64,000 nt of DNA, from contig CAXSFM010000016.1 of the NCBI GenBank assembly GCA_964236735.1, forward strand, positions 1 through 64,000, given 5' to 3'. This DNA comes from JAIVJG01 sp964236735. GTDB taxonomy: Bacteria; Acidobacteriota; Blastocatellia; Pyrinomonadales; Pyrinomonadaceae. Below are positions 36,777 through 45,539 of this stretch, piece after piece (positions within the stretch are counted from its first letter, which is position 1; the number at the start of each line of letters is the position of its first letter). The notes beneath the pieces are model-generated. The model made no database searches. It saw nothing but the letters and a program-made list of their open reading frames with translations, and had not been told where the DNA came from. A program made the position numbers and the translations under genes.

Positions 36777-37880
36777 TTACTTCTTTTCTTCCTGATTGCC
36801 TACCGGATTAGTTAACTTCTCGTGCCTGCATTTCGCGACGCCCTTTTCATAGCCGCCCGGATACCACATGCCGCTGCCGAAGCAGTCAACGCATTCTGCC
36901 GCATTCACTGTAGGTTGAACTGCCGGCGCTTCCTTCTCTTCACGATCAAGCTGCGCCTTCTCTTTCTTGAAAAGACGACGGCGCAGATGTTCAGCAAGAA
37001 ATGATGGAGCGCTTGAGACTGATGTGCGTCCTGCGGCAATTTTCAACTCTGTGACTAGCACCTCTGCCACCTCTGCCCAGCGTGCTGTATCCGATGCAGA
37101 GGGTTCTCTACCCGTCACGTCCTTCGTGGCCTGCTTCAGTGCGGAGCACATGGCGGCGAAAGCCTCATCATCATCGCTCCGCTCAGTATTAGTCTTAAAA
37201 GAAGTCTTAGCTGGCTCCGAAGTAGTAATAGACTCAAGGGTTTGACCCTCACCACCACTCCCCGAAAATTGGGTATATCCACTACTCGTTTTTTGACTAG
37301 TGGTGACTAGTGGTGACTGGTGGTGAGTCGTGGTGAGTCGTGGTGAGTCCTCTGGGAGTCGTACCTCATATTCTGAACCTTCAGTCGAGCCAAGCTCCCA
37401 GTGTCTTACGATCAACCCTACAGTCATTAGATGCCGCACATGATTGTCAATGGTTTTAAGATTCTTGATGCCCGTCCATTCGAGGAGGTCACGGCGCGAT
37501 GCTCTCACAAGACTGCGCGGGACAATTGCGCCTATCGTGCGAAGATAAAGCGCATCATAAATCTTCTTGCTTGATCCGGGAAAAAGCCCGGATGGCATAG
37601 CATCCCGCTCGAGACTATTTGCGCGGCGATTGAAGTCCCGGGCTGGCGCAATGGATTCTCGATGACTGGTGGTGACTGGTGGTGACTGGTGGTGACTGGT
37701 GGTGACTGGTGGTGACTCCCCTAAAATCTTCGGAATATCTTCTTGTGGCGCATCGTGTGAGCCCTCAAGTAGAAAGGCTAAAGTCTTGCGTGCCGGAGAC
37801 TTACTCTCCGGCGCCGCACGCTCAAGCGCTTCGTTCGCCCGTTGCGTTGCTGGCGATTGTTTGGTTTTCTGTTGTGACAT
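36777..37880 (-). CDS. Replication-initiator-like winged-helix protein containing DNA repeats
   Basis: This 367-residue protein overlaps the ParA gene by 59 bases in another frame. Its middle part (about 95-175; KKIYDALYLRTIG, RASRRDLLEWTGIKNLKTI, HLMTVGLIVRHW) looks like a winged-helix domain, as found in plasmid or phage replication proteins. The C-terminus has a Cys pair and GxGxWYPGGYEKG near residue 335, with a possible third Cys (CRHEK). Two Thr/Ser/His/Pro segments (about 58-75 and 177-195) are encoded by arrays of 10-bp direct repeats. The position next to parA suggests a Rep or ParB-like role. The family is not firmly recognised. Confidence 0.55.
   Translation of the reverse strand: MSQQKTKQSPATQRANEALERAAPESKSPARKTLAFLLEGSHDAPQEDIPKILGESPPVTTSHHQSPPVTTSHRESIAPARDFNRRANSLERDAMPSGLFPGSSKKIYDALYLRTIGAIVPRSLVRASRRDLLEWTGIKNLKTIDNHVRHLMTVGLIVRHWELGSTEGSEYEVRLPEDSPRLTTTHHQSPLVTTSQKTSSGYTQFSGSGGEGQTLESITTSEPAKTSFKTNTERSDDDEAFAAMCSALKQATKDVTGREPSASDTARWAEVAEVLVTELKIAAGRTSVSSAPSFLAEHLRRRLFKKEKAQLDREEKEAPAVQPTVNAAECVDCFGSGMWYPGGYEKGVAKCRHEKLTNPVGNQEEKK
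37301..37350 (-). repeat. 10-bp direct repeat array 2 (degenerate), inside the Rep-like gene
   Basis: Five head-to-tail copies of TGGTGASTNS (plus strand) are followed in exact 10-bp register; a half copy (37295-37300) precedes them. The units vary at two or three positions (TGGTGACTAG, TGGTGACTGG, TGGTGAGTCG). The repeat is read in all three frames, giving a 10-residue peptide period. Confidence 0.85.
37661..37717 (-). repeat. 10-bp direct repeat array 1 (perfect), inside the Rep-like gene
   Basis: Four perfect tandem copies of GGTGACTGGT (37671-37710) are flanked by a 9/10 copy before and a partial copy after. The unit is the same as in the array at 37301-37350. A 10-bp period places every copy on nearly the same face of the helix, as in protein-binding iterons or centromeres. 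Confidence 0.9.
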
Positions 37881-38607
37881 GAACGACCTCTTTAGCTAGA
37901 CGACTGTAATCCAGATAGCCGCTGGAGCGCTGATAATCAAGAAGGGGGCGTCCAGCTGACATGGCAACCGAAATATCCGTATTGAGATTGATCTTGGCGT
38001 CGAGCAAGTGTGTGGCGAACTCTTCAGCGAGACGATTCCGAAGATTCTCGGACTCTTTGACACCCTGCCGAAAGAAAGTCTGCAGCGCGAGTACTTTCCA
38101 CCTTTTGCCGAAAGCTTGGCTTAGTCCAGACATCAAGTCGAGCAGTTCCAACGCTTCTTTAAGAGCAAGCGACGACGAGATGGGAACAATTACATAATCG
38201 GCGGCCATCAGCGCGTTGACAGTGAGCAGTCCGAGATTGGGCGGACAGTCTATAATCCCGTACTCATAGTCGAGCGCATCAAGCGTGATCTTTAATTTTT
38301 CCTCACGGCGATAGACATTGCGGAGTTCAACTTCACCCATCGCAAGTTCGCGGTTCGCCGGTAAAAGGAACGTGTGTTCTCTGAGCGAGCGGATTGCATC
38401 GTCGGCCTGCGCCTTCCCGAATAAGACATCGTAAATCGTCGGAGAAAGCAGGGTAGCGTCGAGCGCGAAACCCTGCGCGCAGTGTCCCTGCGGATCGAAG
38501 TCGACGATGAGAGTTTTGTGTTTAAGACCAAGAAATGCTGCCAAGTTGACGGATGTGGCAGTCTTTCCCACACCGCCTTTCTGATTGGCAATAGCGATGA
38601 TCTTCAT
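37822..38607 (-). CDS. parA: ParA-family partition ATPase
   Basis: The 261-residue protein begins with the deviant Walker A motif KGGVGKT (K10, K15), followed by LIVDFDPQGH and IIDCPPNLG (Walker B-like) motifs of the ParA/Soj/MinD group. ParA proteins separate plasmid or chromosome copies using ATP-dependent DNA binding and need a ParB-type partner and a centromere. The length and the absence of an N-terminal HTH fit the small ParA subtype. The start overlaps the stop of the upstream HTH gene (ATGA). No ParB homologue is evident; the overlapping downstream gene with iteron-like repeats may fill that role. Confidence 0.92.
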   Translation of the reverse strand: MKIIAIANQKGGVGKTATSVNLAAFLGLKHKTLIVDFDPQGHCAQGFALDATLLSPTIYDVLFGKAQADDAIRSLREHTFLLPANRELAMGEVELRNVYRREEKLKITLDALDYEYGIIDCPPNLGLLTVNALMAADYVIVPISSSLALKEALELLDLMSGLSQAFGKRWKVLALQTFFRQGVKESENLRNRLAEEFATHLLDAKINLNTDISVAMSAGRPLLDYQRSSGYLDYSRLAKEVVHVTTENQTIASNATGERSA

Positions 38608-38816
38608 GCAGCTTTCCTCCGCTCTTCGTCGGTCGGTCGCCCGGCTTTGCCGTAAACCTTAACTCCGATGAGTGCCTGCTCTTCGATGGCATGCTCATGC
38701 CCCAGTTTGTGTGCCCGGAGTTTCCCGTTTGCAATCAGCTTGCGAACGCGGCGGTCACTGACTCCAAGACGAGAGGCGGCCTCTTTAACAGTCAATAGCT
38801 TCATGTCCACGAACAT
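38604..38816 (-). CDS. Excisionase/MerR-like HTH protein (70 aa)
   Basis: A 70-residue DNA-binding protein of the helix-turn-helix 17/excisionase type: LLTVKEAASRLGVSDRRVRK is the HTH, followed by LIANGKLRAHKLG. A basic tail (GRPTDEERRKAA) follows. The ATG at 38816 lies inside an inverted repeat; an ATG at 38804 would remove four residues. The stop overlaps the parA start. It may regulate the parA operon or act as recombination directionality factor for the nearby recombinase. Confidence 0.75.
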   Translation of the reverse strand: MFVDMKLLTVKEAASRLGVSDRRVRKLIANGKLRAHKLGHEHAIEEQALIGVKVYGKAGRPTDEERRKAA

Positions 38817-38835
38817 TACTTGAAAAATAATGTTC
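38811..38835 (-). promoter_or_regulatory. Perfect 8-bp inverted repeat at the start of the parA operon
   Basis: GAACATTA (38811-38818) and TAATGTTC (38828-38835) are perfect inverted arms with a 9-base spacer, overlapping the first possible start codon of the HTH gene. The location suits an operator for autoregulation by the HTH protein or ParA. Confidence 0.5.
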
Positions 38836-39030
38836 CGTCAATGGATATTTTTCTTAACAATGTGCCATTGATGATTTAGATCCCCTAACAAAACCTCAGA
38901 AACGAGGTGAAACTCTGAGATATTGAAACCAACCCTATCCAGCAAACAGGGTTCTGTTAGAGGACTTGAATTCAACTTGGAAGTGCAACTTTGACAATGG
39001 CAAGTAATAGTGAAAAAACAGTGGCAACTT

Positions 39031-40659
39031 TTAGGGAACGATAGTTTGGAATGAGCGTCTGAGCATAAGCAGATCAACGTTAATACGACGCTCCGGTTGT
39101 GGGTTCCTGAAAATATTTCTAAACACTTTGATCTGCGCTCCGTGATAGTCCGGCTCGTTACTGTCAAGTGTGACGGTTTCTTCGAGATTAAATCGTTCGG
39201 GGTGATTCACGACAACTTGTCTCACCTGATCCTCCGCAGGAACTTGTTCAGCCTGCTTCGCCTCCGCCACGATGATGAACTCCGGGTCGTAGTTGAAGAT
39301 CATATCCAGAATATCTTGATCGCTAGTGGCGAATTGCTTAAAGCCAACTTCTTTGTTGACGAGCACGCTGTAGAAGAGCTTGTCTGCACGGAGCGTCCAG
39401 AGACGGCGGGCGGGATCATGGCGTCGCAGTTGATAGATAAAGTCGCCGTTCAGTCTTCCGACGAACAAACAGAACGGGGAAGTGTCTGAACGCTCCGCGA
39501 CGAAGCGTGCGGCATCCTCGTAGCCACGGACGTAGTGTCTGGGTTTCGCCAGATTCGTCGCCGCCATCGCACACACGACGCACGCGGCCACAGGGACGAA
39601 AAACTTCGATGACCGCGCCTGACGTGCGATGAATGCAATCCCCACGGCGGCGAACAAAGAGAACGCCGGTATCCAGTAAATCGTGTGTCGCGAATCCGTC
39701 TCGCCAATCGGCGTGAAGGTCACGTAGGTGGCGATGATGAGCGCGAAGTAAATCAGCGAAGTTTGACGCCGCGCCGTCGTGACTCCGGCGATGATTCCGA
39801 TGACGGACGGGACTAACGCAAACCAACCGAACTGCAACGGAAGCAATGACAAATAAAAGTAGTATCTGTTCAGTGATAAGTAGCCGGGGAAGTTTGGCGA
39901 GAGAGATTCCGACGCCTGTCTAAAGTGAAACCAGCCGACGCCGCTGGCGGTCAAAGCGTAGAACGGCAGCACGATGAGCAGCGCGAAGGCTGCGACCGTC
40001 AGCACTTCTTTTCTAATCAACACTTTCGTCTGCTGGCGAACGATGAGCAGGCTTAAAAATAGCGGCAGCAGATAAATAGCATCGAATCTGGTTAAAGCGG
40101 TGAGCGCGGAGAAAAGACCCGCCAGCACGATGTCGCGTCGGCGTTCCAGATCAAGATAGCGTATGAAGTGGTAGGTCGCGGCCAGCCCCAACGCCAGCGT
40201 CGGCATTTCGAGCATGACGTAGTGTGACAACTCGAACACGAGCGGCGAAAGGCCGAAGATCAACAACGTCACGGCTGCGGTGCGCGCATCATGCGTGCGG
40301 CAGACGAGTCTGAACAAATAGACGCAAGCCATCGCCACGAAGACTCCGATCAACGCCTGCGGCACGTTGATGGATGTGCCGAAGATGCTCATCAACAAGC
40401 CTTCGAGGATATAAAAAAACGGGGGCCAGACTAACAAGCCGAGCGCCGGATATTGCAGGTAATAGTTGATCGTGTACTCGCGTAAGTTCCAGACCGGCAG
40501 GTCGTGTAGCACATCTCTGAAGTAAACCCCGGTCATCACATGCCGGGTTTCATCGTTGTAAAAAAATGGCTCGCTGAACCGATACACGCCGGCATGAATC
40601 GCGCCGAGTGTCAGCAACAAGACAAAAAGGAGGAGCAGCTTTTTTTGACGTTCGTCCAT
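39031..40659 (-). CDS. GT39/ArnT-like membrane glycosyltransferase
   Basis: The 542-residue protein has an N-terminal helix, an acidic first external loop (EPFFYNDETRH) and about ten more hydrophobic segments to residue 400. A soluble C-terminal domain of about 140 residues follows. This is the GT-C fold of the PMT/ArnT family, which moves a sugar from a polyprenyl-phosphate carrier to a lipid or protein outside the membrane; the acidic loop holds the catalytic residue. It is the last gene of the polysaccharide operon, 63 bases after the FAD oxidoreductase. The acceptor is unknown. Confidence 0.82.
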   Translation of the reverse strand: MDERQKKLLLLFVLLLTLGAIHAGVYRFSEPFFYNDETRHVMTGVYFRDVLHDLPVWNLREYTINYYLQYPALGLLVWPPFFYILEGLLMSIFGTSINVPQALIGVFVAMACVYLFRLVCRTHDARTAAVTLLIFGLSPLVFELSHYVMLEMPTLALGLAATYHFIRYLDLERRRDIVLAGLFSALTALTRFDAIYLLPLFLSLLIVRQQTKVLIRKEVLTVAAFALLIVLPFYALTASGVGWFHFRQASESLSPNFPGYLSLNRYYFYLSLLPLQFGWFALVPSVIGIIAGVTTARRQTSLIYFALIIATYVTFTPIGETDSRHTIYWIPAFSLFAAVGIAFIARQARSSKFFVPVAACVVCAMAATNLAKPRHYVRGYEDAARFVAERSDTSPFCLFVGRLNGDFIYQLRRHDPARRLWTLRADKLFYSVLVNKEVGFKQFATSDQDILDMIFNYDPEFIIVAEAKQAEQVPAEDQVRQVVVNHPERFNLEETVTLDSNEPDYHGAQIKVFRNIFRNPQPERRINVDLLMLRRSFQTIVP

Positions 40660-40722
40660 GAGATCGCGGCGTGCGATTTAGACCGGCGACGTTTCAGCGT
40701 CGAACAGTTGGAGAGTGGCAGA

Positions 40723-42060
40723 TCAATTCAGGTTTGATGTGAGGCCGCGCATCTTCTTCAGCGTGCGCCAGTAAACATCCTCCATGAAGATGTGCGAGAA
40801 CTCGCCGTTGCGACCGATGCTGTGCAGATTCTTGACCGGCGTCGAGTCCTCGAAGCGTTGGCGTTCAGGTTCGTACTCGTTGAGAAACACGGGATAAGCG
40901 ATGGGCGTGCGAAGCACGCGACAGCCGAGGTAACGCTCCCGCGCGCCTGCGATGAGCGGCTTGAGATGCTCCAGACAAAACTCTCCAAGTTGCTCGTCAG
41001 ACATGCTCCACGTTTCGTCGCCGACGCTGCAGCCAAGATCAACGGTGACGAGCGTTTTGCCGGCAGGCGCGAGCCAGGGCATCGAGAGCGCTGTTTCCGT
41101 CAAACGGAAAAAAGGGAAGTCCGCTTCAGGCGTCCACAGCACCGTCTCCGGCAACAGCCCGCGTCCCTCGAATCGCATATTTACGAAAACCATCGGGCGA
41201 TAGCGAAAGCGTGCGAAAGGAGCAAGCGCGTCCGTGCCGCTGACGAGTTTAGCGAGAATGTGGCGCGGCGCAGTGCTGACGACCGCCGAAGCATCAATCT
41301 CTCGTCCATGAACACGGACGGCCACCGCTCGCCCGTCGTTGACCAAAATAGATTCAACCGGCGATTCAAGTTGGACAACGTCTCCGAGGTCTTTCGCCAG
41401 ACGCTCGCATAAAAGCCCGACGCCGCCATCTGGATAGACGTGCCAGACGTTTGGGTTCTCCGGCATCTCGCGGCTGTATCCGCAGGCGACGGCGCGGCGT
41501 GTGACGACGCTTGCCGCCTTGAGCATCAAAGTGCGCGCGATGCTGCCCGGAATGCTCGCGCCGACGGACGGAGCCAACCCGGTCGCCGCCGCGCCCGACC
41601 ACGCCTCGACCAGAGGGATCGCCACTTCATCGGCGAGAGCGCGCCCGTACTTATCTTGAAACCACTCGGCGGCAGATTGCGGCGCGCGCCTCCTGCCTAA
41701 ACCGGCGACACGGCTGGCCGCGCCGCTCGCGGCGAAGCGCGGAACTTTCATCAAGCCGAATGGATAGCTGTACATGCGCCCGTCGAGTTGCACTGACTCG
41801 CCGTAGTGTCGCACCGTGCGGCACTGCGCCCCGACGCCAATGGCCGCGGCCAGCCGGTTCGTGATGAAGTGCGCGCCGAAGTCATAAGTCCAACCGTCCG
41901 CATCGTGAAAACTCGCCGCCAGCCCGGCCACCTTCGAGCCGGCTTCAAACAGGCGCACGGGCACGCCGGCTGCACGTAGCGTCCATGCCGCCGTCAACCC
42001 GGCGAGACCTGCCCCGATGATGACCACGGGTTTTCGTGCCGCGTGATTCATAACTCGCAT
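40723..42060 (-). CDS. FAD-dependent oxidoreductase (amine-oxidase/protoporphyrinogen-oxidase fold)
   Basis: The 445-residue protein opens with a dinucleotide-binding motif (VVIIGAGLAGLTAAW) followed by an acidic end of the second strand (RLFEAGSK) and GGxxx-like AGLAASF. It resembles the amine oxidase, PPOX and UDP-galactopyranose mutase superfamily. Such enzymes are common in polysaccharide and polyprenyl loci, but the substrate is not predictable. An ATG at 42051 is an alternative start with a better-spaced GAGGG. A second, distantly similar enzyme lies three genes upstream. The gap to the methyltransferase gene is 29 bases. Confidence 0.78.
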   Translation of the reverse strand: MRVMNHAARKPVVIIGAGLAGLTAAWTLRAAGVPVRLFEAGSKVAGLAASFHDADGWTYDFGAHFITNRLAAAIGVGAQCRTVRHYGESVQLDGRMYSYPFGLMKVPRFAASGAASRVAGLGRRRAPQSAAEWFQDKYGRALADEVAIPLVEAWSGAAATGLAPSVGASIPGSIARTLMLKAASVVTRRAVACGYSREMPENPNVWHVYPDGGVGLLCERLAKDLGDVVQLESPVESILVNDGRAVAVRVHGREIDASAVVSTAPRHILAKLVSGTDALAPFARFRYRPMVFVNMRFEGRGLLPETVLWTPEADFPFFRLTETALSMPWLAPAGKTLVTVDLGCSVGDETWSMSDEQLGEFCLEHLKPLIAGARERYLGCRVLRTPIAYPVFLNEYEPERQRFEDSTPVKNLHSIGRNGEFSHIFMEDVYWRTLKKMRGLTSNLN

Positions 42061-42089
42061 TACCCTCTATCTAAATTCAAATGATGAAA

Positions 42090-43124
42090 TCACTGTGGAC
42101 GCCGGAGAATCGCCCGCAACAGCGCGCCGCGACCTACGGCTTGATTGATCGTGTCGAAAAGCGTGAAGGCGGCGAGCGCGCCGGGCGACTGAAGACTGAA
42201 GCGTCTGATGAGCCACGCGGGGGCTGAAAGGTCAACGAGCATATTACGCAACGAGTAAGTCCAATTCACGGGACTGACGACGGTGTCCAGCGACTCGACT
42301 TCCATCTCCACTTTGTCGGCGAGCAAATTCATCGTGCGCCGGTTGAAGAGATTCCAGTGACGCGGAAAGTGATAGCCGCCCCAGTGTCTTCCCTTGAAGA
42401 GTTTGAAATCGAGCGAGTCTGTGTTGTCGGTGACGATGATAATTTTCCCACCGGGACGCAAAAGCTCACGCACGGCGCGGACGACGGCGGGCGGGTCGGC
42501 GACATGCTCGATGGTTTGAATCAGGAACGCCGCGTCGTAAGCCCCGCGCGGCAAGTCGAGTTGTTCGATGGTCCCTCGATGAACCGTCAAGCCGTGGCGC
42601 GCGGCGGCGTCAACCGCCCGCTCGCTCATGTCCGCGCCTTCGAGTCTCCAACTCGGATTGCCGAAGTCGCGCAGCAGGCGCAGGTGAAAGCCGTCGCCGC
42701 AACCAACATCAATGATGCGCGCGCGGTCGCCGAGTCCGCGGCAATAGTTGAGCAAGCGATGCGCTTCGAGTCTTCGCCGCACTTTATAAACGAAGCCGTA
42801 ACGCTCTTCCGAGAAACTGAAGGCGTGATAGTCGGGCGGATAGATGCGCGGCAAGTCGGCTTCCGACGGGCGCGGGTTGAGATAGACGAGTCCGCAATTC
42901 GTGCAGCGCATGGCGAGAAACGTGTCCGGGCTAGTCCTGTATTCGAAGTCTTCGCCGACCGCGATTGGTTGAGCCTCACTCGTGTCGCAGATACAGCAGC
43001 GCGCCGGTTCGAGTGAAAGCGGAAACGAACGCCCTGAAGAATCAGAAGTCACGTCCCTCTGCTCGCCGTCTGGCGCGGCTGCATAGAGGTGCGGGGACGC
43101 ACCTGTGTGTTCCTCAAGTTGCAT
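42090..43124 (-). CDS. Zinc-ribbon SAM-dependent methyltransferase
   Basis: The ATG at 43124 shares one base with the stop of the upstream deacetylase gene (TAATG); longer frames upstream are overlap. The 344-residue protein has an N-terminal Cys4 zinc-ribbon (CCICD ... CTNCGLVY, about 40-80), then a class I methyltransferase domain with motif I IIDVGCGDGFHL (about 140) and IQTIEHVADP. The HYHFPRHW-like stretch GGYHFPRHWNLFN is typical of a subfamily found in polysaccharide clusters. It probably methylates a sugar or nucleotide-sugar. The C-terminus has a hydrophobic segment. Confidence 0.83.
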   Translation of the reverse strand: MQLEEHTGASPHLYAAAPDGEQRDVTSDSSGRSFPLSLEPARCCICDTSEAQPIAVGEDFEYRTSPDTFLAMRCTNCGLVYLNPRPSEADLPRIYPPDYHAFSFSEERYGFVYKVRRRLEAHRLLNYCRGLGDRARIIDVGCGDGFHLRLLRDFGNPSWRLEGADMSERAVDAAARHGLTVHRGTIEQLDLPRGAYDAAFLIQTIEHVADPPAVVRAVRELLRPGGKIIIVTDNTDSLDFKLFKGRHWGGYHFPRHWNLFNRRTMNLLADKVEMEVESLDTVVSPVNWTYSLRNMLVDLSAPAWLIRRFSLQSPGALAAFTLFDTINQAVGRGALLRAILRRPQ

Positions 43125-44137
43125 TATCCGCTCACCGCCAGTTGTGAGTCGGGCTGTGCAATCTCCATGCTTCGCACCGGAAGATGAGCCGTGCGGAGAG
43201 CTTCGCGGACGTGCTGCCCGACGGTCATCACCGTGAAGTGTTCGGCATAGACGCGCAGCGCTTCGCTCACGACGTGTAGCTTTCTCGCGCCCGGCATATT
43301 CATGCCGGGGAAAAATGATAGCTCCTGTATGTCGTCGCAGCCGAGAAAATCGAGCGGGTGGAGCAGCAGCGACGGCGCGGTGCGGGTCAGACGGCAAAGC
43401 GCCAACGCCATCTTGAAATAGCTCACGGCGAGCGCGGGCGAAAAGCTGCTCAGATATAAAAGATAACTGACGTGAATCGGAGTTTTCAAAAGCGGCATCG
43501 TCGTCACAGGCATCTCGACCAACTCGCCCGCGCCGACTTGCCAGCGATAAGGCTTGAGCGGTCTGAACCCGTCCCGCAGCGTCCCGAATAAATTGTTGCG
43601 CTCGCGCATCTCTTCGCGGCTCAGGCGCGTGGTCATAAAGTAGTAGGCGCGCGCTAACGGGCCGAAGAAAGTCGGAAACGTCGAGGCGTCGTACTCGTAG
43701 CCGCGCCGTTCGAGCACGCGCAACGTATCGCTTGAGAAGCTGAATCCGGGGCCGCGAAAACCGCGCGGGCGGCGGCCTGTGACGCGCTCGATATGCTCTT
43801 CGGCTCGCGCCAGTTCGGTTTCAATTTCGTTTTCGGTATAGAGATGAAACCACGGTTCGTGTCGGAAAGAGTGATTACCGATTTCGTGCCTGCCGTCATT
43901 GGCGGCGGCCAGCGAGGCGATGGCTTCGCGGTTTTCGTCGAGCGCGGCATCCTGCCCGACAATGAAGAACGTGACGGCCAACTCGCGCGCCGCGAGAAAG
44001 TCGAGCACGCGCGGCACGACGATGTTCAAGTACGAAGGGAACTGCTCCCACCCGGCATCGCCGTGCGTCTTCATGTACGACCATTTGTTATCGAGGTCGA
44101 GAGACAGACTGGCGATGGGTTTCTGCTGTTGCGACAT
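43124..44137 (-). CDS. NodB-type polysaccharide deacetylase
   Basis: A 337-residue protein from the ATG at 44137, 22 bases after the upstream stop. The NodB core has the metal/catalytic aspartates in SLDLDNKW (D14, D16) and the HxxxH metal site at H89-H93 (NHSFRH). FRGPGFSFS (motif 3) follows. The family removes N- or O-acetyl groups from glycans. It lacks a signal peptide, so a cytoplasmic lipid-linked or nucleotide-linked glycan is the probable substrate. The stop codon overlaps the methyltransferase start, which shows tight coupling within the operon. Confidence 0.87.
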   Translation of the reverse strand: MSQQQKPIASLSLDLDNKWSYMKTHGDAGWEQFPSYLNIVVPRVLDFLAARELAVTFFIVGQDAALDENREAIASLAAANDGRHEIGNHSFRHEPWFHLYTENEIETELARAEEHIERVTGRRPRGFRGPGFSFSSDTLRVLERRGYEYDASTFPTFFGPLARAYYFMTTRLSREEMRERNNLFGTLRDGFRPLKPYRWQVGAGELVEMPVTTMPLLKTPIHVSYLLYLSSFSPALAVSYFKMALALCRLTRTAPSLLLHPLDFLGCDDIQELSFFPGMNMPGARKLHVVSEALRVYAEHFTVMTVGQHVREALRTAHLPVRSMEIAQPDSQLAVSG

Positions 44138-44159
44138 AATGTTCCAATGATAAGCGATG

Positions 44160-45539
44160 TCAGGCGGCAATGACGGCTAAATCGTTCCGCGCGGGCAGCG
44201 TCAGAAATTGCGCCGCCGTCTTTTCTGCAAGTTGCACGGTCTCGTTGACGTTGAGCGTGCCGTTGACGATGTGCGCGGAATTGACGATGTGGACTCCGGG
44301 CACAGATGTTTCGATAGGCGGTAAACGCTCCGAGTAATTCAGGACGGGAACGGGGAAGACGGAGCGCACCCGTGAGACGCGAAAGGCGATGAGGTCGCGC
44401 GGGTCAAAGTGCGGGTACATGCGCGCGAGCGCGTTCAGGAACTCGTGCTGCAACTCGGCGTCAGAGCGGTCGAAAGCAGGGTCGTCCGGCGCGACGTACT
44501 TCGGCAGATAGACGAGCGCGTGGCCGTCGAACTGCTCTCGATTGACGAGCGCAGACATCTCGATGACCGCCGTGAATGGAACCCACGAGTCTGTAATGTT
44601 CGTGACGTAAAAGTTTGCGAGCGGACGCTTGAGCAACAGCGAGGCGCAGATGATGCCCTGATACCGCACGGCTTCAAGCAGCCTCTTCTCTTCGCGTGTC
44701 AGGTTCACGCAGGCGCGTGCGGCGACGTGCGATGGAGTCGTCAACACAACTTCATCAAACCTTGCGCGGCTCCCGTTTTCAAACTCGACGCAGACCTCCG
44801 CGCCGCCTGTTGTCTCGACGCGCTTGACGGCGTGTCCAAGTTCGATGCGGACGCCTTTCGCCGTCAGCAATTCGCTGAAGCGTGCGATCACGCGCGCGTA
44901 GCCGCCGGGGACGTAGCCGAACATCTCGCGCTTCAGTCCCGTGCGCCTCGCGGCGTACATGCGTTGGATGGTTGACCAGATGAAAGCGGCGGACGAGTCG
45001 CGGTAACCTTCGCCGAGTTTCGCGCGCAGCAGCGGCAGCCAGATGCGCTCGAATGTGCGGCGACCTGACAGAGAACGCAGCCATTCGGCGACCGGAATCC
45101 GCTCCAGTTTTTGCCAGTCGCTCAACCGGGAAGCGTAAAAAATCGTCGCGCCCAGACGCAGCTTGTCTAAAAGATTGAGCGGCGGGAAACGTAGGAACTC
45201 GACGGTGTTCGACATCGAGTAGAGCCGTTCATCCGTGTAGAAGCCGGTGCGTGTTTCGACCCACTCCATCTCATGCTCTAATCCAAGTTGAACGAGCAAT
45301 CGTCGCAGAGCCGTGTCCGACAACAGCGTAACGTGGTAGTGCCGATCCCACGTCACATCGCCGAGTTGCCACGCGCTCGCCAGACCTCCGAGACGGTCAG
45401 CGGCTTCAAAAAGCGTGACGCGCTCGCCCGCTTCGGCAAGGCGCAGGGCGAGCGTCATGCCGAGCAGCCCGCCGCCGATAATCGCCCAACTTTTTTGTCG
45501 CTGTGGTTTCATGGAAACATTTGCGGAGACGCCGGACAT
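44160..45539 (-). CDS. FAD-dependent oxidoreductase (amine-oxidase fold)
   Basis: The start ATG abuts the acyltransferase stop codon (TGAATG). The 459-residue protein has the FAD-binding motif AIIGGGLLGMTLALRLAE near residue 18 and VTLFEAADRLGGLASAW. The middle carries long helical stretches (LLDKLRLGATIFYASRLSDW). A C-terminal FAD contact region has GVHIVNSAHI. It belongs to the same superfamily as the enzyme at 40723-42060 but to a different branch. Such proteins occur beside glycosyltransferases and are often annotated as protoporphyrinogen-oxidase-like. A role in modifying the operon's sugar or lipid carrier is likely; substrate unknown. Confidence 0.78.
   Translation of the reverse strand: MSGVSANVSMKPQRQKSWAIIGGGLLGMTLALRLAEAGERVTLFEAADRLGGLASAWQLGDVTWDRHYHVTLLSDTALRRLLVQLGLEHEMEWVETRTGFYTDERLYSMSNTVEFLRFPPLNLLDKLRLGATIFYASRLSDWQKLERIPVAEWLRSLSGRRTFERIWLPLLRAKLGEGYRDSSAAFIWSTIQRMYAARRTGLKREMFGYVPGGYARVIARFSELLTAKGVRIELGHAVKRVETTGGAEVCVEFENGSRARFDEVVLTTPSHVAARACVNLTREEKRLLEAVRYQGIICASLLLKRPLANFYVTNITDSWVPFTAVIEMSALVNREQFDGHALVYLPKYVAPDDPAFDRSDAELQHEFLNALARMYPHFDPRDLIAFRVSRVRSVFPVPVLNYSERLPPIETSVPGVHIVNSAHIVNGTLNVNETVQLAEKTAAQFLTLPARNDLAVIAA

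Noticed and set aside
37661..37717. Short direct repeats that might suggest a CRISPR array
   Set aside because: The unit is 10 bp with no spacers, the array lies inside a coding frame and no cas gene is near; it is a tandem repeat.
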